A DNA stretch of 13,390 bases from HGM04593 sp045660825 (GCA_045660825.1 JAZREN010000070.1:1-13390), one strand, 5' to 3'; numbered from the stretch's first letter, positions 6,005 to 13,294 are shown. Notes: generated by a model from the letters alone, not told the origin. Made by a program: numbers and translations.

Positions 6005-6958
6005 TCAGGCGTTCATAACAAGCCAGGTGGTATATGCCACATAGCCGGCAACAAGCAATGCACCCTCAAAGCGTGTAATCACCGCCTTGCCACCAAAACG
6101 CGCCACAATATATATGAGCAACGATGATGCGAGGAGCACATAGTAGTCGACGCAGCTGAAGCCGTCGAGCGCAATTGGAGTGATTGTGGCACTGACACCA
6201 AGGATGAAGAATATGTTGAGAATGTTGCTACCGAGCACGTTACCCAGTGCAATACCCACATTTCCCTTACGTGCCGCGCTGACCGAGACTGCAAGCTCGG
6301 GCAACGAACTGCCGGCCGAAACAATGGTTATACCAATCACGGCCTCGGAAAGACCAAGCACACGTGCAATTTCGGTTGCGCCATCGACAAAGATGTTACC
6401 GCCGAAGATGAGCGCTGCAAGGCCCGCAACAATAAAGAGCACAACCTTCCAGATTGACATTGTTTCGCCAGCCTCTTCCTCATCGGCATCGTTGGTTATT
6501 GAGAATGTATAGCGCACGAAGATTGCAAGGAAGCAGAGCAACAACATACCGCCATAACGTGTTATCATCTCGCCCGGAGCACCGCCCACAAGCATGCTGC
6601 CCGACACAAGGATGAGCGCAACTGAGGCCAACAGGTTGAATGGAATTTCACGTGTAAGCATCTTAGCATCGAACTTGATTGGGCACATGAGAGCCGCAAC
6701 ACCAAGTATGAACATACCATTGAAGATGTTGCTGCCAATGATGTTTCCAAGCGCAAGACCGGGACTGCCTTTCAATGCAGAGCCTGTACTGATTACAAGC
6801 TCGGGCAACGATGTTCCAATGGCAACTATTGTAAGACCAATGAGCAGTTCGCTCATATTGAAACGACGCGCAAGGGCCGATGCACCCTTGGTGAGCCAAT
6901 CGGCTCCAAGAATGACGAGTACAATGCCCACCACGAAAGAAATTACAGATAGTATCAT
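6005..6958 (-). CDS. Na+/Ca2+ exchanger-like inner-membrane transporter (CaCA superfamily, YrbG type)
   Basis: A 317-aa, mostly hydrophobic protein of about ten membrane segments. The family shows two homologous alpha repeats facing opposite sides of the membrane, and both are clear: GLTIVAIGTSLPE followed by ALGNIIGSNIFN (residues 41-80), and GITIVSAGSSLPE followed by ALGNVLGSNILN (209-248). The glutamates in GTSLPE and GSSLPE and the GN..GSN motifs form the cation site. An acidic cytoplasmic loop (DADEEEAGE, about 157-165) separates the halves. Length fits YrbG (about 325 aa). It probably exchanges Ca2+ for Na+ or H+, but exact ion selectivity cannot be read. It has its own promoter and sits upstream of groES in the same direction, 122 nt apart. 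Confidence 0.92.
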   Translation of the reverse strand: MILSVISFVVGIVLVILGADWLTKGASALARRFNMSELLIGLTIVAIGTSLPELVISTGSALKGSPGLALGNIIGSNIFNGMFILGVAALMCPIKFDAKMLTREIPFNLLASVALILVSGSMLVGGAPGEMITRYGGMLLLCFLAIFVRYTFSITNDADEEEAGETMSIWKVVLFIVAGLAALIFGGNIFVDGATEIARVLGLSEAVIGITIVSAGSSLPELAVSVSAARKGNVGIALGNVLGSNILNIFFILGVSATITPIALDGFSCVDYYVLLASSLLIYIVARFGGKAVITRFEGALLVAGYVAYTTWLVMNA

Positions 6959-6990
6959 AAATGAATTTTGTTTTTGTTCTACAATTCTTG

Positions 6991-7021
6991 CAAAGATACT
7001 ATATTCGGCAATTGCAACAAA
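6991..7021 (-). promoter_or_regulatory. Consensus promoter of the exchanger gene
   Basis: On the minus strand TTTG (7018-7021), exactly 19 nt, then TATCTTTG (6991-6998): full match to the Bacteroidetes consensus. The start site would be near 6985, with a leader of about 25 nt. Confidence 0.78.
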
Positions 7022-7038
7022 TAGAGAGGTTAATTTTA

Positions 7039-7068
7039 TTGAAATGTTAGAAAAAAATCATATAATTG
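7039..7068 (+). promoter_or_regulatory. Promoter of the YihY-family gene
   Basis: TTG (7039-7041), 19 nt, TATAATTG (7061-7068), one mismatch from TAnnTTTG. It is back to back with the exchanger promoter, the two -33 boxes lying about 18 nt apart. The leader would be about 15-20 nt. Confidence 0.5.
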
Positions 7069-7090
7069 CACCCCGCAAACGTTACACCCC

Positions 7091-8323
7091 ATGAGAAACA
7101 GAATAAGAAAAACGACACAAAAGCTTAAACTGCTATACAAAGACAGGGAGATTGGTGGCAACCTTGTCCTGTGGTCGTTCATAAAATTCCTGACAGGCCC
7201 CAACAAAGTGAAACAGGCAGCAGCCGCGCTCACCTATCACACACTGTTTGCCCTGGTGCCGGTAATGGCAATGATGATTGCCGTTGCAAACCTCATGGGC
7301 TACGGCCAGGCGTTCAGGGAAAAGGTTGAGGTATTTTTCGCAGGACAGGAGAACATTGCCAATGAGCTATTGAAATTCGTGGACATGTACTTGGGCAACA
7401 CCGACACAAACTACCTGTTCGGTGCCATAGTGGGATTGGCATTCCTTTTATATTCGGTATTTTCAATATTCCAGACAATTGACGAATCGTTCAACTCGCT
7501 ATGGGAACTGAAGGAACATAGCTTCAAAAAGCAGATAAAGGTATTCCTTCTTGTACTGCTTATACCATTCGTGAGCATACTGCTGCTTGCCATTTGGATG
7601 AGTATCTCCTCGTTCTTCGATGGGAAAGGACTGTTCCACGAAGTGAATATATTCGTACTCACGACCTGCATATACATTGCAGTGCTGTTCATAGCATACA
7701 AGTTTATCCCGAACACCAAAGTAAATATACGTGCAGCGGCTATTTCGGCCACATTCTGCGGCATAGTGTTTGCTATAATGCAATATTCGGCATCGCTGAT
7801 TCTTGGGTTGTTCAGCAGCTACAAGAACATTTACGGTAACCTGGCAAGCCTCATGATATTCATCCTGTGGATATATTTCTCGTGGACAATATGCCTTGCC
7901 GGCTCAAGATGGAACTACCTGTTTCAGGAAGGCAACAAACTTGATGCCGAGAACAAGTTAAAGCGCCTGAGCCACAACTACTACAAATTCCTGACAATGC
8001 TCGCCATTGCCAAATGCAGGGAAATGACAAAAGAGAGCGAAAGCAAGACGTTCACAATTAAGGAGATTGCCGCCGAAATGAGCGCGACATACGGAATATC
8101 GGTACACGCTGCAACAAAAATAATGTATACAATGGAGCGCAAGGGAATAATCGTCGCCGACAACAACGACCGATACAGCCTTTGCAATGAATTCATGCAG
8201 GACAGCGAGACACAACTAATTGATATACTTGACCGCGCAGGCAACAACGATGTCAAAGAAATTGAGCAGCACCTCAACGAACAGGAGAAAGAGCTGTGGC
8301 AGAAGATCAACGGAGTGGAATAA
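7091..8323 (+). CDS. YihY/UPF0761 family inner-membrane protein with C-terminal winged-helix-like domain
   Basis: A 410-aa protein. The N-terminal 290 or so residues form the YihY membrane domain with six predicted helices and the family signature AAALTYHTLFALVPVMAMMI (residues 44-63), the GLAFLLYSVFSIFQTIDESFN segment split by a loop, and LASLMIFILWIYFSW near the last helix. The remaining 120 residues are soluble; KTFTIKEIAAEM followed by MYTMERKGIIVADN looks like a winged helix. This longer form is usual in Bacteroidetes. The family was once named RNase BN, but the true RNase BN is a different protein (ElaC/RNase Z), so no nuclease function should be inferred. The biochemical role is unknown. 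Single gene with its own promoter. Confidence 0.9.
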   Translation: MRNRIRKTTQKLKLLYKDREIGGNLVLWSFIKFLTGPNKVKQAAAALTYHTLFALVPVMAMMIAVANLMGYGQAFREKVEVFFAGQENIANELLKFVDMYLGNTDTNYLFGAIVGLAFLLYSVFSIFQTIDESFNSLWELKEHSFKKQIKVFLLVLLIPFVSILLLAIWMSISSFFDGKGLFHEVNIFVLTTCIYIAVLFIAYKFIPNTKVNIRAAAISATFCGIVFAIMQYSASLILGLFSSYKNIYGNLASLMIFILWIYFSWTICLAGSRWNYLFQEGNKLDAENKLKRLSHNYYKFLTMLAIAKCREMTKESESKTFTIKEIAAEMSATYGISVHAATKIMYTMERKGIIVADNNDRYSLCNEFMQDSETQLIDILDRAGNNDVKEIEQHLNEQEKELWQKINGVE

Positions 8324-8367
8324 GCGCAAGCCTGTTTTGAGATTCATTGACTTTAGCATCGACCGTT

Positions 8368-8391
8368 GGTTCACTACGCTCAAGGATGACA
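8368..8391 (-). repeat. REP-like repeat family 1, copy E
   Basis: On the minus strand it reads TGTCATCCTTGAGCGTAGTG then AACC, matching the TGTCATnCTGAGC head of the family but lacking the GAAGnATCT end. A neighbouring 13-mer TCGACCGTTGGTT (8359-8371) also occurs exactly at 1163-1175 inside the pseudogene. Confidence 0.5.
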
Positions 8392-8431
8392 CGTTTGTTG
8401 TGGCCTCGCGAAAAAATAAATTGCAAATTAT

Positions 8432-8462
8432 TTTGTTCTGCTGACAGTTTGCACTAACTTCG
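8432..8462 (+). promoter_or_regulatory. Promoter of the TPP-riboswitch/thiamine operon
   Basis: TTTG (8432-8435), 19 nt, TAACTTCG (8455-8462), one mismatch from the -7 consensus. Transcription would begin near 8468, just before the aptamer. Confidence 0.6.
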
Positions 8463-8475
8463 CGGCAGATTTCAA

Positions 8476-8552
8476 TTACGGGGTGCCTTAATATTATGGG
8501 CTGAGATCATACCCAAGAACCTGATCCGGGTAATGCCGGCGTAGGAATAGGA
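8476..8552 (+). ncRNA. TPP riboswitch aptamer (thi box)
   Basis: The conserved parts of the THI element are present in order: GGGGTGCC (P2 side), a short variable P3 arm, GGGCTGAGATCATACCC (the CUGAGA pyrimidine-sensor core), GAACCTGATCCGGGTAATGC (diphosphate-sensing P4/P5), and GCCGGCGTAGGAATAG. It binds thiamine diphosphate and normally lowers expression of the downstream genes. Here it is followed, after a 348-nt leader, by a TonB-dependent receptor, PnuT and thiamine pyrophosphokinase, fully consistent with thiamine control. Confidence 0.96.
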
Positions 8553-8815
8553 GCTGAAGGGTGAAAACTTGTGCAAGCGAGTGGACGGAAATTTATTTAC
8601 GTACGCAGCTCGCGCAGCCAAGTTTCAATCACGCACAGTGTGATTAAAACGGGAAACTTGCTCAAGCGAGTGAAAACAAAGCTCGCTTATGTTTTTACAA
8701 CGAGTGTAGCCGATATTCAACGGAGTTAAAGCGGAAAGGTGAAAACTTACTCAAGCGAGTGAGCGAAAAGAAGAAAAGAACCTTTCACATTTCACATTTA
8801 ACCTTTCAGTTTTAG
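8553..8815 (+). repeat. Long leader filled with repeat family 2 copies
   Basis: Three related copies, GGTGAAAACTTGTGCAAGCG (8560-8579), GGGAAACTTGCTCAAGCGAG (8651-8670) and GGTGAAAACTTACTCAAGCG (8739-8758), each continuing to AGTG, sit between aptamer and gene. The core CTTGCTCAAGCGAG is nearly self-complementary. There is also an imperfect dyad AATCACGC/GTGTGATT (8627-8645) and a pyrimidine repeat (8783-8803) shared with 2472-2492. No open frame of note. Confidence 0.65.
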
Positions 8816-8869
8816 GAAAAATCCCCATTTTCCGTTTAACCACGGAGCTTGGCGGGTTTTCTTTTTTTT
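8816..8869 (+). terminator. Candidate riboswitch-controlled terminator before the receptor gene
   Basis: G8816-C8826 can pair with G8851-C8861 (GAAAAATCCCC with GGCGGGTTTTC, nine pairs and two mismatches), closing over an inner CCG/CGG stem (8832-8834 with 8843-8845). Eight consecutive T (8862-8869) follow directly. This has the form of an intrinsic terminator 31 nt before the receptor ATG, so TPP binding could act by premature termination. The link to an aptamer 264 nt upstream is inferred. Confidence 0.5.
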
Positions 8870-8900
8870 GCCTCCTTGCTCCACAAAAATTGAAATTGCA

Positions 8901-11132
8901 ATGAGAAAAAGAACATTGCGTTGCTGCCTTCTTATGGCAGCACTACCCTCTTTGCTACAGGCACAAGAGGCAGTGAGTGACAGCCTGCACAATCATCTGC
9001 AGGAAGTGGAGATAACAGCGACACGTGCAACGGAGCTGACACCTATTGCACACACCAACATCGGGAAAGAGCAGTTGTCGAAGATGAATACGGGAGTCGA
9101 TTTTCCCTATCTTGTGGCAGCTACACCAAGTGTGGTGACGACAAGCGATGCCGGTGCGGGAATAGGATACACCAGCCTGCGAATACGCGGCACCGACGGC
9201 ACACGTATAAACGTCACCGCCAACGGCATACCGGTAAACGACGCCGAGAGCCACAACGTCTTTTGGGTGAACATGCCCGACATAGCCTCATCGGTGAAGG
9301 ACATACAGATTCAGCGTGGTGCGGGAACATCGACCAACGGCGCAGGCTCATTTGGAGCAAGCATAAACCTGCGGACCGACAGGTTCAACACACAGTCCTA
9401 TGCCAACATCAGCGGCTCATACGGTTCGTTCAACACACACAAAGCGACCTTTGGCGCGGGAACAGGCATACTGCACGACCATTGGGCGGTTGACGTTCGC
9501 CTCTCAAGCATTGGAAGCGACGGCTACATTGAACGCGCTGCAACAAAGCTACACTCGTTCTACCTGCAAGGGGCATATTACGGCAACAGCACAAGCGTGC
9601 GCCTGATTGCCTTTGGCGGCAAGGAGCAGACATACCACGCTTGGAACTACGCCACAAAAGAGGAGATGGAGCAGTACGGTCGCCGTTACAACAGCTGCGG
9701 ATACATGTTCACCGACAGCACCGGTACCGATCATTATTACGACGACCAGACCGACAACTACACGCAGACAAACCTGCAACTGCTCTTTGACCACGATTTC
9801 ACCAACAGTTTGAGACTTAACGTTGGTCTTCACTATACCAAGGGCGACGGTTACTACCAGGAGTACAAGAGCGGCCGCAAGTTCAAGGAGTATGCCTTGC
9901 CGACAATCATCATTGATGGTGAAGAGATAAAGAAGAGCGACCTCGTGCGCAAGAAGGCAATGGACAATCATTTTGGCGGTGCAGTGTTTGCCCTGACATA
10001 CAAGAACGACAAGGTGACTGCCTCTGCAGGCGGTGGAGCCAACCGTTACTATGGCGACCACTTCGGCCATGTGCTCTGGGTTAAGAATTACACAGGTAAC
10101 CTTGTGCCAAACCATGAGTACTACCGCAACAATGGCACAAAGGACGATGCCAACATATACCTGAAAGCTGAATACCGGCCAATTGAGTGCCTGAACATCT
10201 ATGCCGACGCACAGTACCGCCACATCGGCTACCGCATTGACGGCAACAACGACAAATGGAACGATGCCACCGACAGCCACCAGAAGCTTGCAATAGATGA
10301 GAAGTTCAATTTCTTCAACCCCAAGGCAGGCATTTCATATTTGCCGAACAGCAACAACAGGCTCTATGCATCGGTGGGCGTGGCACACAAGGAGCCGACA
10401 CGCAACAACTACACAGACGGCAAGCTGAACGAGCGCCCTGTTGCCGAGCGGCTCATTGACTACGAAGCAGGATACTGCTACAACGGCAAGCTGTTCACCG
10501 CCGGAGCAAACATCTACTTCATGGACTACAAGGACCAATTGGTACTCACAGGCGAACTTAACGAGATTGGCGAGCCGCTTGCAGCAAACATCCCCAAAAG
10601 CTACCGCGCGGGCATTGAGCTCACCGCCGGATTACAGTTGCCTTGCGGCTTCGGATGGAATGCAAACGCCACATTCAGCCACAACAGGATAAAGGATTTC
10701 ACCGAGGTTCTTTATGACGACTACACATACGAGAAATGGGAAATACACCACAACGACACACCGCTTTCATTCTCGCCCGCGATAATTGCAAACAACACCT
10801 TCTCATATGAATGGCGTGGCATTGAGGCTGCATTGCAGTCGCAATATGTGAGCAAGCAATATATGAGCAACTACGGAATAGAGGAGCACGTGCTCGATGC
10901 CTATTTTGTAACAAACCTGCGCCTGGCCTACTCGTTCAAGCTCAAGGGAGTGAAAAAGATTACCGTGGGAGCAACGATATACAACCTGTTCAACGAGGAG
11001 TATGAGAACAACGGATATGCCGGCAGCGGATATTACACTGACGGCGACGGCACACGCCACCGTTACAACTACGCCGGCTATGCAGCCCAGGCAGGGATTA
11101 ATGCGATAGGGAATATCTGCATTGAACTATAG
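8901..11132 (+). CDS. TonB-dependent outer-membrane receptor, probable thiamine/TPP uptake
   Basis: A 743-aa outer-membrane barrel protein that would import a ligand using TonB-transmitted energy. It has a signal peptide (MRKRTLRCCLLMAALPSLLQA, cut near residue 21), a TonB-box-like EVEITATR (35-42), a plug domain (about 45-160) with LRIRGTDGTRINVTANGIPVND and IQIQRGAGTSTNGAGSFGASINL, then a long beta barrel rich in Tyr/Asn. The ATG at 8901 is chosen over an in-frame TTG at 8868 because the latter lies in the terminator T-run and adds residues ahead of the signal peptide. Its ligand is inferred from the TPP riboswitch and the pnuT/thiamine pyrophosphokinase genes behind it; in Bacteroides this arrangement serves thiamine uptake. 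It lacks the N-terminal extension typical of SusC proteins and has no SusD partner, which argues against a glycan role. It ends in Leu rather than the common Phe. Confidence 0.93.
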   Translation: MRKRTLRCCLLMAALPSLLQAQEAVSDSLHNHLQEVEITATRATELTPIAHTNIGKEQLSKMNTGVDFPYLVAATPSVVTTSDAGAGIGYTSLRIRGTDGTRINVTANGIPVNDAESHNVFWVNMPDIASSVKDIQIQRGAGTSTNGAGSFGASINLRTDRFNTQSYANISGSYGSFNTHKATFGAGTGILHDHWAVDVRLSSIGSDGYIERAATKLHSFYLQGAYYGNSTSVRLIAFGGKEQTYHAWNYATKEEMEQYGRRYNSCGYMFTDSTGTDHYYDDQTDNYTQTNLQLLFDHDFTNSLRLNVGLHYTKGDGYYQEYKSGRKFKEYALPTIIIDGEEIKKSDLVRKKAMDNHFGGAVFALTYKNDKVTASAGGGANRYYGDHFGHVLWVKNYTGNLVPNHEYYRNNGTKDDANIYLKAEYRPIECLNIYADAQYRHIGYRIDGNNDKWNDATDSHQKLAIDEKFNFFNPKAGISYLPNSNNRLYASVGVAHKEPTRNNYTDGKLNERPVAERLIDYEAGYCYNGKLFTAGANIYFMDYKDQLVLTGELNEIGEPLAANIPKSYRAGIELTAGLQLPCGFGWNANATFSHNRIKDFTEVLYDDYTYEKWEIHHNDTPLSFSPAIIANNTFSYEWRGIEAALQSQYVSKQYMSNYGIEEHVLDAYFVTNLRLAYSFKLKGVKKITVGATIYNLFNEEYENNGYAGSGYYTDGDGTRHRYNYAGYAAQAGINAIGNICIEL

Positions 11133-11196
11133 GGCAGACACATTGGTCTGCCCCTACGAAACGCAACAATGTAGGGGCGAACCGACGTGTTCGCCC
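11132..11196. repeat. Inverted pair of GGGC-palindromes between receptor and pnuT (family 3)
   Basis: Two hairpins, GGGCAGAC/GTCTGCCC (11132-11139, 11146-11153) and GGGCGAAC/GTTCGCCC (11175-11182, 11189-11196), face each other, and CCCCTAC (11151-11157) pairs with GTAGGGG (11171-11177). Unit 2 read backwards matches unit 1 over about 24 nt with a few transitions, so this is a head-to-head REP pair (BIME-like). The G of the receptor stop codon is the first base of the first arm. Confidence 0.75.
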
Positions 11197-11222
11197 AACA
11201 ACAAAGGAACTTAACGATTAGT

Positions 11223-11816
11223 ATGAATCAACTACTTGAGATTTTAGGAGTAATAACAGGAGTAATCTACCTTTGGTTGGAGTACAAGGCTAGCATATAC
11301 CTGTGGATTGCAGGAATAATAATGCCGGCGATATACATTTTTGTATACTATAACGCGGGGCTATATGCCGACTTTGCAATCAACATATACTACCTTGCCA
11401 TTGCCCTCTATGGTTGGGTGGCATGGAAAACAGGTTTCACTCTCTTTGGTGGCAGGAAACCAAAGAAGGAACTACGCATAAGCCACACACCGCGCGCGGC
11501 ATGGATAAAGGCAGCTGTCGCATTCGTTGCCGCGCTATTGCTGATAGCATATGTACTCATTAACTACACCGACAGCACTGTTCCCTGGAGCGATTCGTTC
11601 ACCACGGCGCTGAGCATTGTGGGAATGTGGATGCTCGCACGAAAATACATTGAGCAATGGTGGGTGTGGTGCGTGGTCGACGTGGCGTGCAGCGCGCTCT
11701 ACATATACAAGGGATTGCATTTCACAGCCATACTCTATGCTGTTTATGCAATTATAGCTATCTTTGGATATTTCAAATGGAAAAAGTTGATGCAGAATGA
11801 AGGACAGGATATTTGA
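11223..11816 (+). CDS. pnuT: PnuT, PnuC-family thiamine transporter
   Basis: A 197-aa, very hydrophobic protein of about seven membrane helices, the size and layout of PnuC-type vitamin transporters. Recognisable parts are GVITGVIYLWLEYKASIYLW at the start, the aromatic NIYYLAIALYGWVAWK (residues about 60-75), and a late TM segment MLARKYIEQWWVWCVVDVACSALYIYKGL split across helices, with the WW/W-rich stretch typical of the family. PnuC proteins let the unphosphorylated vitamin diffuse in, and a kinase then traps it. Context of TPP riboswitch and thiamine pyrophosphokinase points to thiamine (PnuT) rather than nicotinamide riboside. ATG 11223 is preferred to a GTG at 11187 that lies inside the repeat pair. 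The last 20 nt overlap the kinase gene, so the two are probably translationally coupled. Confidence 0.9.
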   Translation: MNQLLEILGVITGVIYLWLEYKASIYLWIAGIIMPAIYIFVYYNAGLYADFAINIYYLAIALYGWVAWKTGFTLFGGRKPKKELRISHTPRAAWIKAAVAFVAALLLIAYVLINYTDSTVPWSDSFTTALSIVGMWMLARKYIEQWWVWCVVDVACSALYIYKGLHFTAILYAVYAIIAIFGYFKWKKLMQNEGQDI

Positions 11817-12414
11817 TGCGGTGATTGTTGCCGGCGGGGAGTTCCCTACCGCCCCGCAGCCTATGGAGGTATTGCAGAGTGCACAGTTTGTTGTATGTTG
11901 CGACGGTGCTGCCGACAGCTATATTGCCACAGGCTGCGTGCCCGACTCCATTGTGGGCGACGGTGATTCCATCAGTGCCGTAAACCGCGAGAAGTACGCG
12001 CACCTGCTGCACATTGTCACCGAACAGGAGAGCAATGACCAGACAAAGGCCGTGCGTCACCTGATGGAACGCGGCATGCGCCGCATTGCCATTGTAGGCG
12101 CAACAGGCAGGCGAGAAGACCACACTATCGGCAACATAAGCCTGCTCATTGAGTATGCCCGCAATGGATGCGATGTCTGTTCCTTTACCGACCATGGCGT
12201 ATTCATCCCATGCAAAGGCACCACCACACACAAATGCCGCAAAGGGCAACAGGTGTCAATCTTCAGCATCACTGCAAAGGAATTGAGCGCCGAAGGGTTG
12301 CTCTACCCCATTTATGATTTCAACAACTGGTGGCAAGGAACACTCAATGAGTGCACCGGCGAGGAGTTTACAATAAAAGCAAATGGAGAGTATCTGTTGT
12401 TTATAAACTATTGA
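11797..12414 (+). CDS. tnr3: Thiamine pyrophosphokinase
   Basis: A 205-aa cytoplasmic enzyme that transfers pyrophosphate from ATP to thiamine, giving thiamine diphosphate (EC 2.7.6.2). The N-terminal domain has VIVAGGEFP (9-17), CDGAAD (35-40) and PDSIVGDGDS (49-58), whose aspartates bind Mg-ATP; then SNDQTK (79-84) and GATGRREDHTIGN (101-113). The smaller C-terminal beta domain (about 130-205) binds thiamine. Length is normal for bacterial enzymes. It starts inside pnuT (20-nt overlap), which couples transport with trapping. The product TPP is also the riboswitch ligand, closing a feedback loop. The symbol follows use for bacterial Bacteroidetes homologues; 'thiN' or 'tpk' would be equivalent. 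Confidence 0.94.
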   Translation: MKDRIFDAVIVAGGEFPTAPQPMEVLQSAQFVVCCDGAADSYIATGCVPDSIVGDGDSISAVNREKYAHLLHIVTEQESNDQTKAVRHLMERGMRRIAIVGATGRREDHTIGNISLLIEYARNGCDVCSFTDHGVFIPCKGTTTHKCRKGQQVSIFSITAKELSAEGLLYPIYDFNNWWQGTLNECTGEEFTIKANGEYLLFINY

Positions 12415-12430
12415 TTCCTGTTTTATAATC

Positions 12431-13201
12431 ATGAAAAAAGTTCTTTTGAACATCAGCATTCTTCTCTTGTCTATGACATTGTGGTCGTGCAACAATGATA
12501 TTCCCGATACCCCAAGCGAGCCGGGAATAAAAAAGATTGCCATAATGGGAGACAGTTATTCCACATTTGAGGGATGGTCGAACAAGGACATGGCAGGTAA
12601 TGACAACGATTACTATGTATATTACCCGCACGAATGCCCCCTTACCGGTGTGGACAGTGTTGAAAAAACATGGTGGTACATGCTGTGCCAAAAACCGGAA
12701 TTTGAGCTTGAGGTATCAAATTCCAATTCAGGTTCAGTCATTTCAAACACGCATTACAACGGAGTGGACGTGACAGGCACAGACCTATCGTTCATGCACC
12801 GCGTGGGCAAGAATACCGGCGGGGTTGACTATAACGGCAACCCTGATATAATACTTATATTCGGCGGCACCAATGACTGTTGGGCAGGTGTGGACTTGGG
12901 TGACTATGTATACAGGAACTGGAGTGCGGAGGAACTGAAATGTTTCCGTCCGGCATTCAGCAAACTTATCTCCAGTCTTATTGAGCTATATCCCGATGCC
13001 AGGGTGTATAACATCACCAATAGCGAGAGCGACGGTACCATCGGCGGATTGAGTAATTCCTATATCAAATCCATGAAGAGAATATGCAAGCATTACGGAG
13101 TGACAAATATTGTACTTGAAGATATTGAAAAAGTTGACGGACACCCTACATATGCAGGAATGCAGGCAATATGTGAGCAGGTATATCATGTATTGAGATA
13201 A
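12431..13201 (+). CDS. SGNH/GDSL-family hydrolase lipoprotein, last gene of the thiamine operon
   Basis: A 256-aa protein with a lipoprotein signal (MKKVLLNISILLLSMTLWSC, lipidated Cys20), so it is membrane-anchored outside the cytoplasm. The SGNH blocks are visible: block I GDSYS (40-44) with nucleophile Ser42; a Gly in NSNSGSVISN (block II, about 97-106); block III GGTND (145-149) with Asn148; and block V with His238 in DGHPTYAGM. The acidic residue lies two positions before the His (D-G-H) instead of the usual three (D-x-x-H), so it may use a Ser-His dyad or another acid. Such enzymes are esterases or acyl hydrolases acting on varied substrates; the substrate here is not known. It starts 16 nt after the kinase stop with no promoter or terminator between, so it is probably co-transcribed under TPP control. 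A strong terminator follows. Confidence 0.88.
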   Translation: MKKVLLNISILLLSMTLWSCNNDIPDTPSEPGIKKIAIMGDSYSTFEGWSNKDMAGNDNDYYVYYPHECPLTGVDSVEKTWWYMLCQKPEFELEVSNSNSGSVISNTHYNGVDVTGTDLSFMHRVGKNTGGVDYNGNPDIILIFGGTNDCWAGVDLGDYVYRNWSAEELKCFRPAFSKLISSLIELYPDARVYNITNSESDGTIGGLSNSYIKSMKRICKHYGVTNIVLEDIEKVDGHPTYAGMQAICEQVYHVLR

Positions 13202-13249
13202 GGATTACAAGTCAAATTCGCGACAAACTGACAACGCGCAAAAATGAAT

Positions 13250-13294
13250 GGGGGTGACCCAAAAGTAAAAAGGGTCGCCCTCTTATTTTCTTTT
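13250..13294 (+). terminator. Terminator of the thiamine operon
   Basis: Eleven paired positions (13250-13260 with 13272-13282, two G-U pairs) on GGGGGTGACCC/GGGTCGCCCTC around an A-rich 11-nt loop, followed by a T-rich tail TTATTTTCTTTT. It lies 49 nt past the hydrolase stop. Confidence 0.85.

Noticed and set aside
7091..8323. Annotation as ribonuclease BN
   Set aside because: The old name for YihY proteins came from a mistaken assignment; no nuclease motif is seen.
8560..8766. Possible CRISPR array
   Set aside because: The three repeats are imperfect, differ in length, are spaced about 90 nt apart and have no cas genes nearby; they look like dispersed palindromic repeats.
9549..10280. 243-aa minus-strand reading frame
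   Set aside because: It lies wholly antisense to the TonB-dependent receptor; long Val/Ala/Cys-rich antisense frames are a by-product of the receptor's codon use.
11187..11222. GTG start for pnuT at 11187
   Set aside because: It lies inside the inverted repeat arm, and the extra residues are polar while PnuT begins directly at its first helix; ATG 11223 is better.
8901..13201. SusC/SusD-type glycan utilisation locus
   Set aside because: There is no SusD-like gene, the receptor lacks the SusC N-terminal extension, and the TPP riboswitch with PnuT and the kinase defines a thiamine role.
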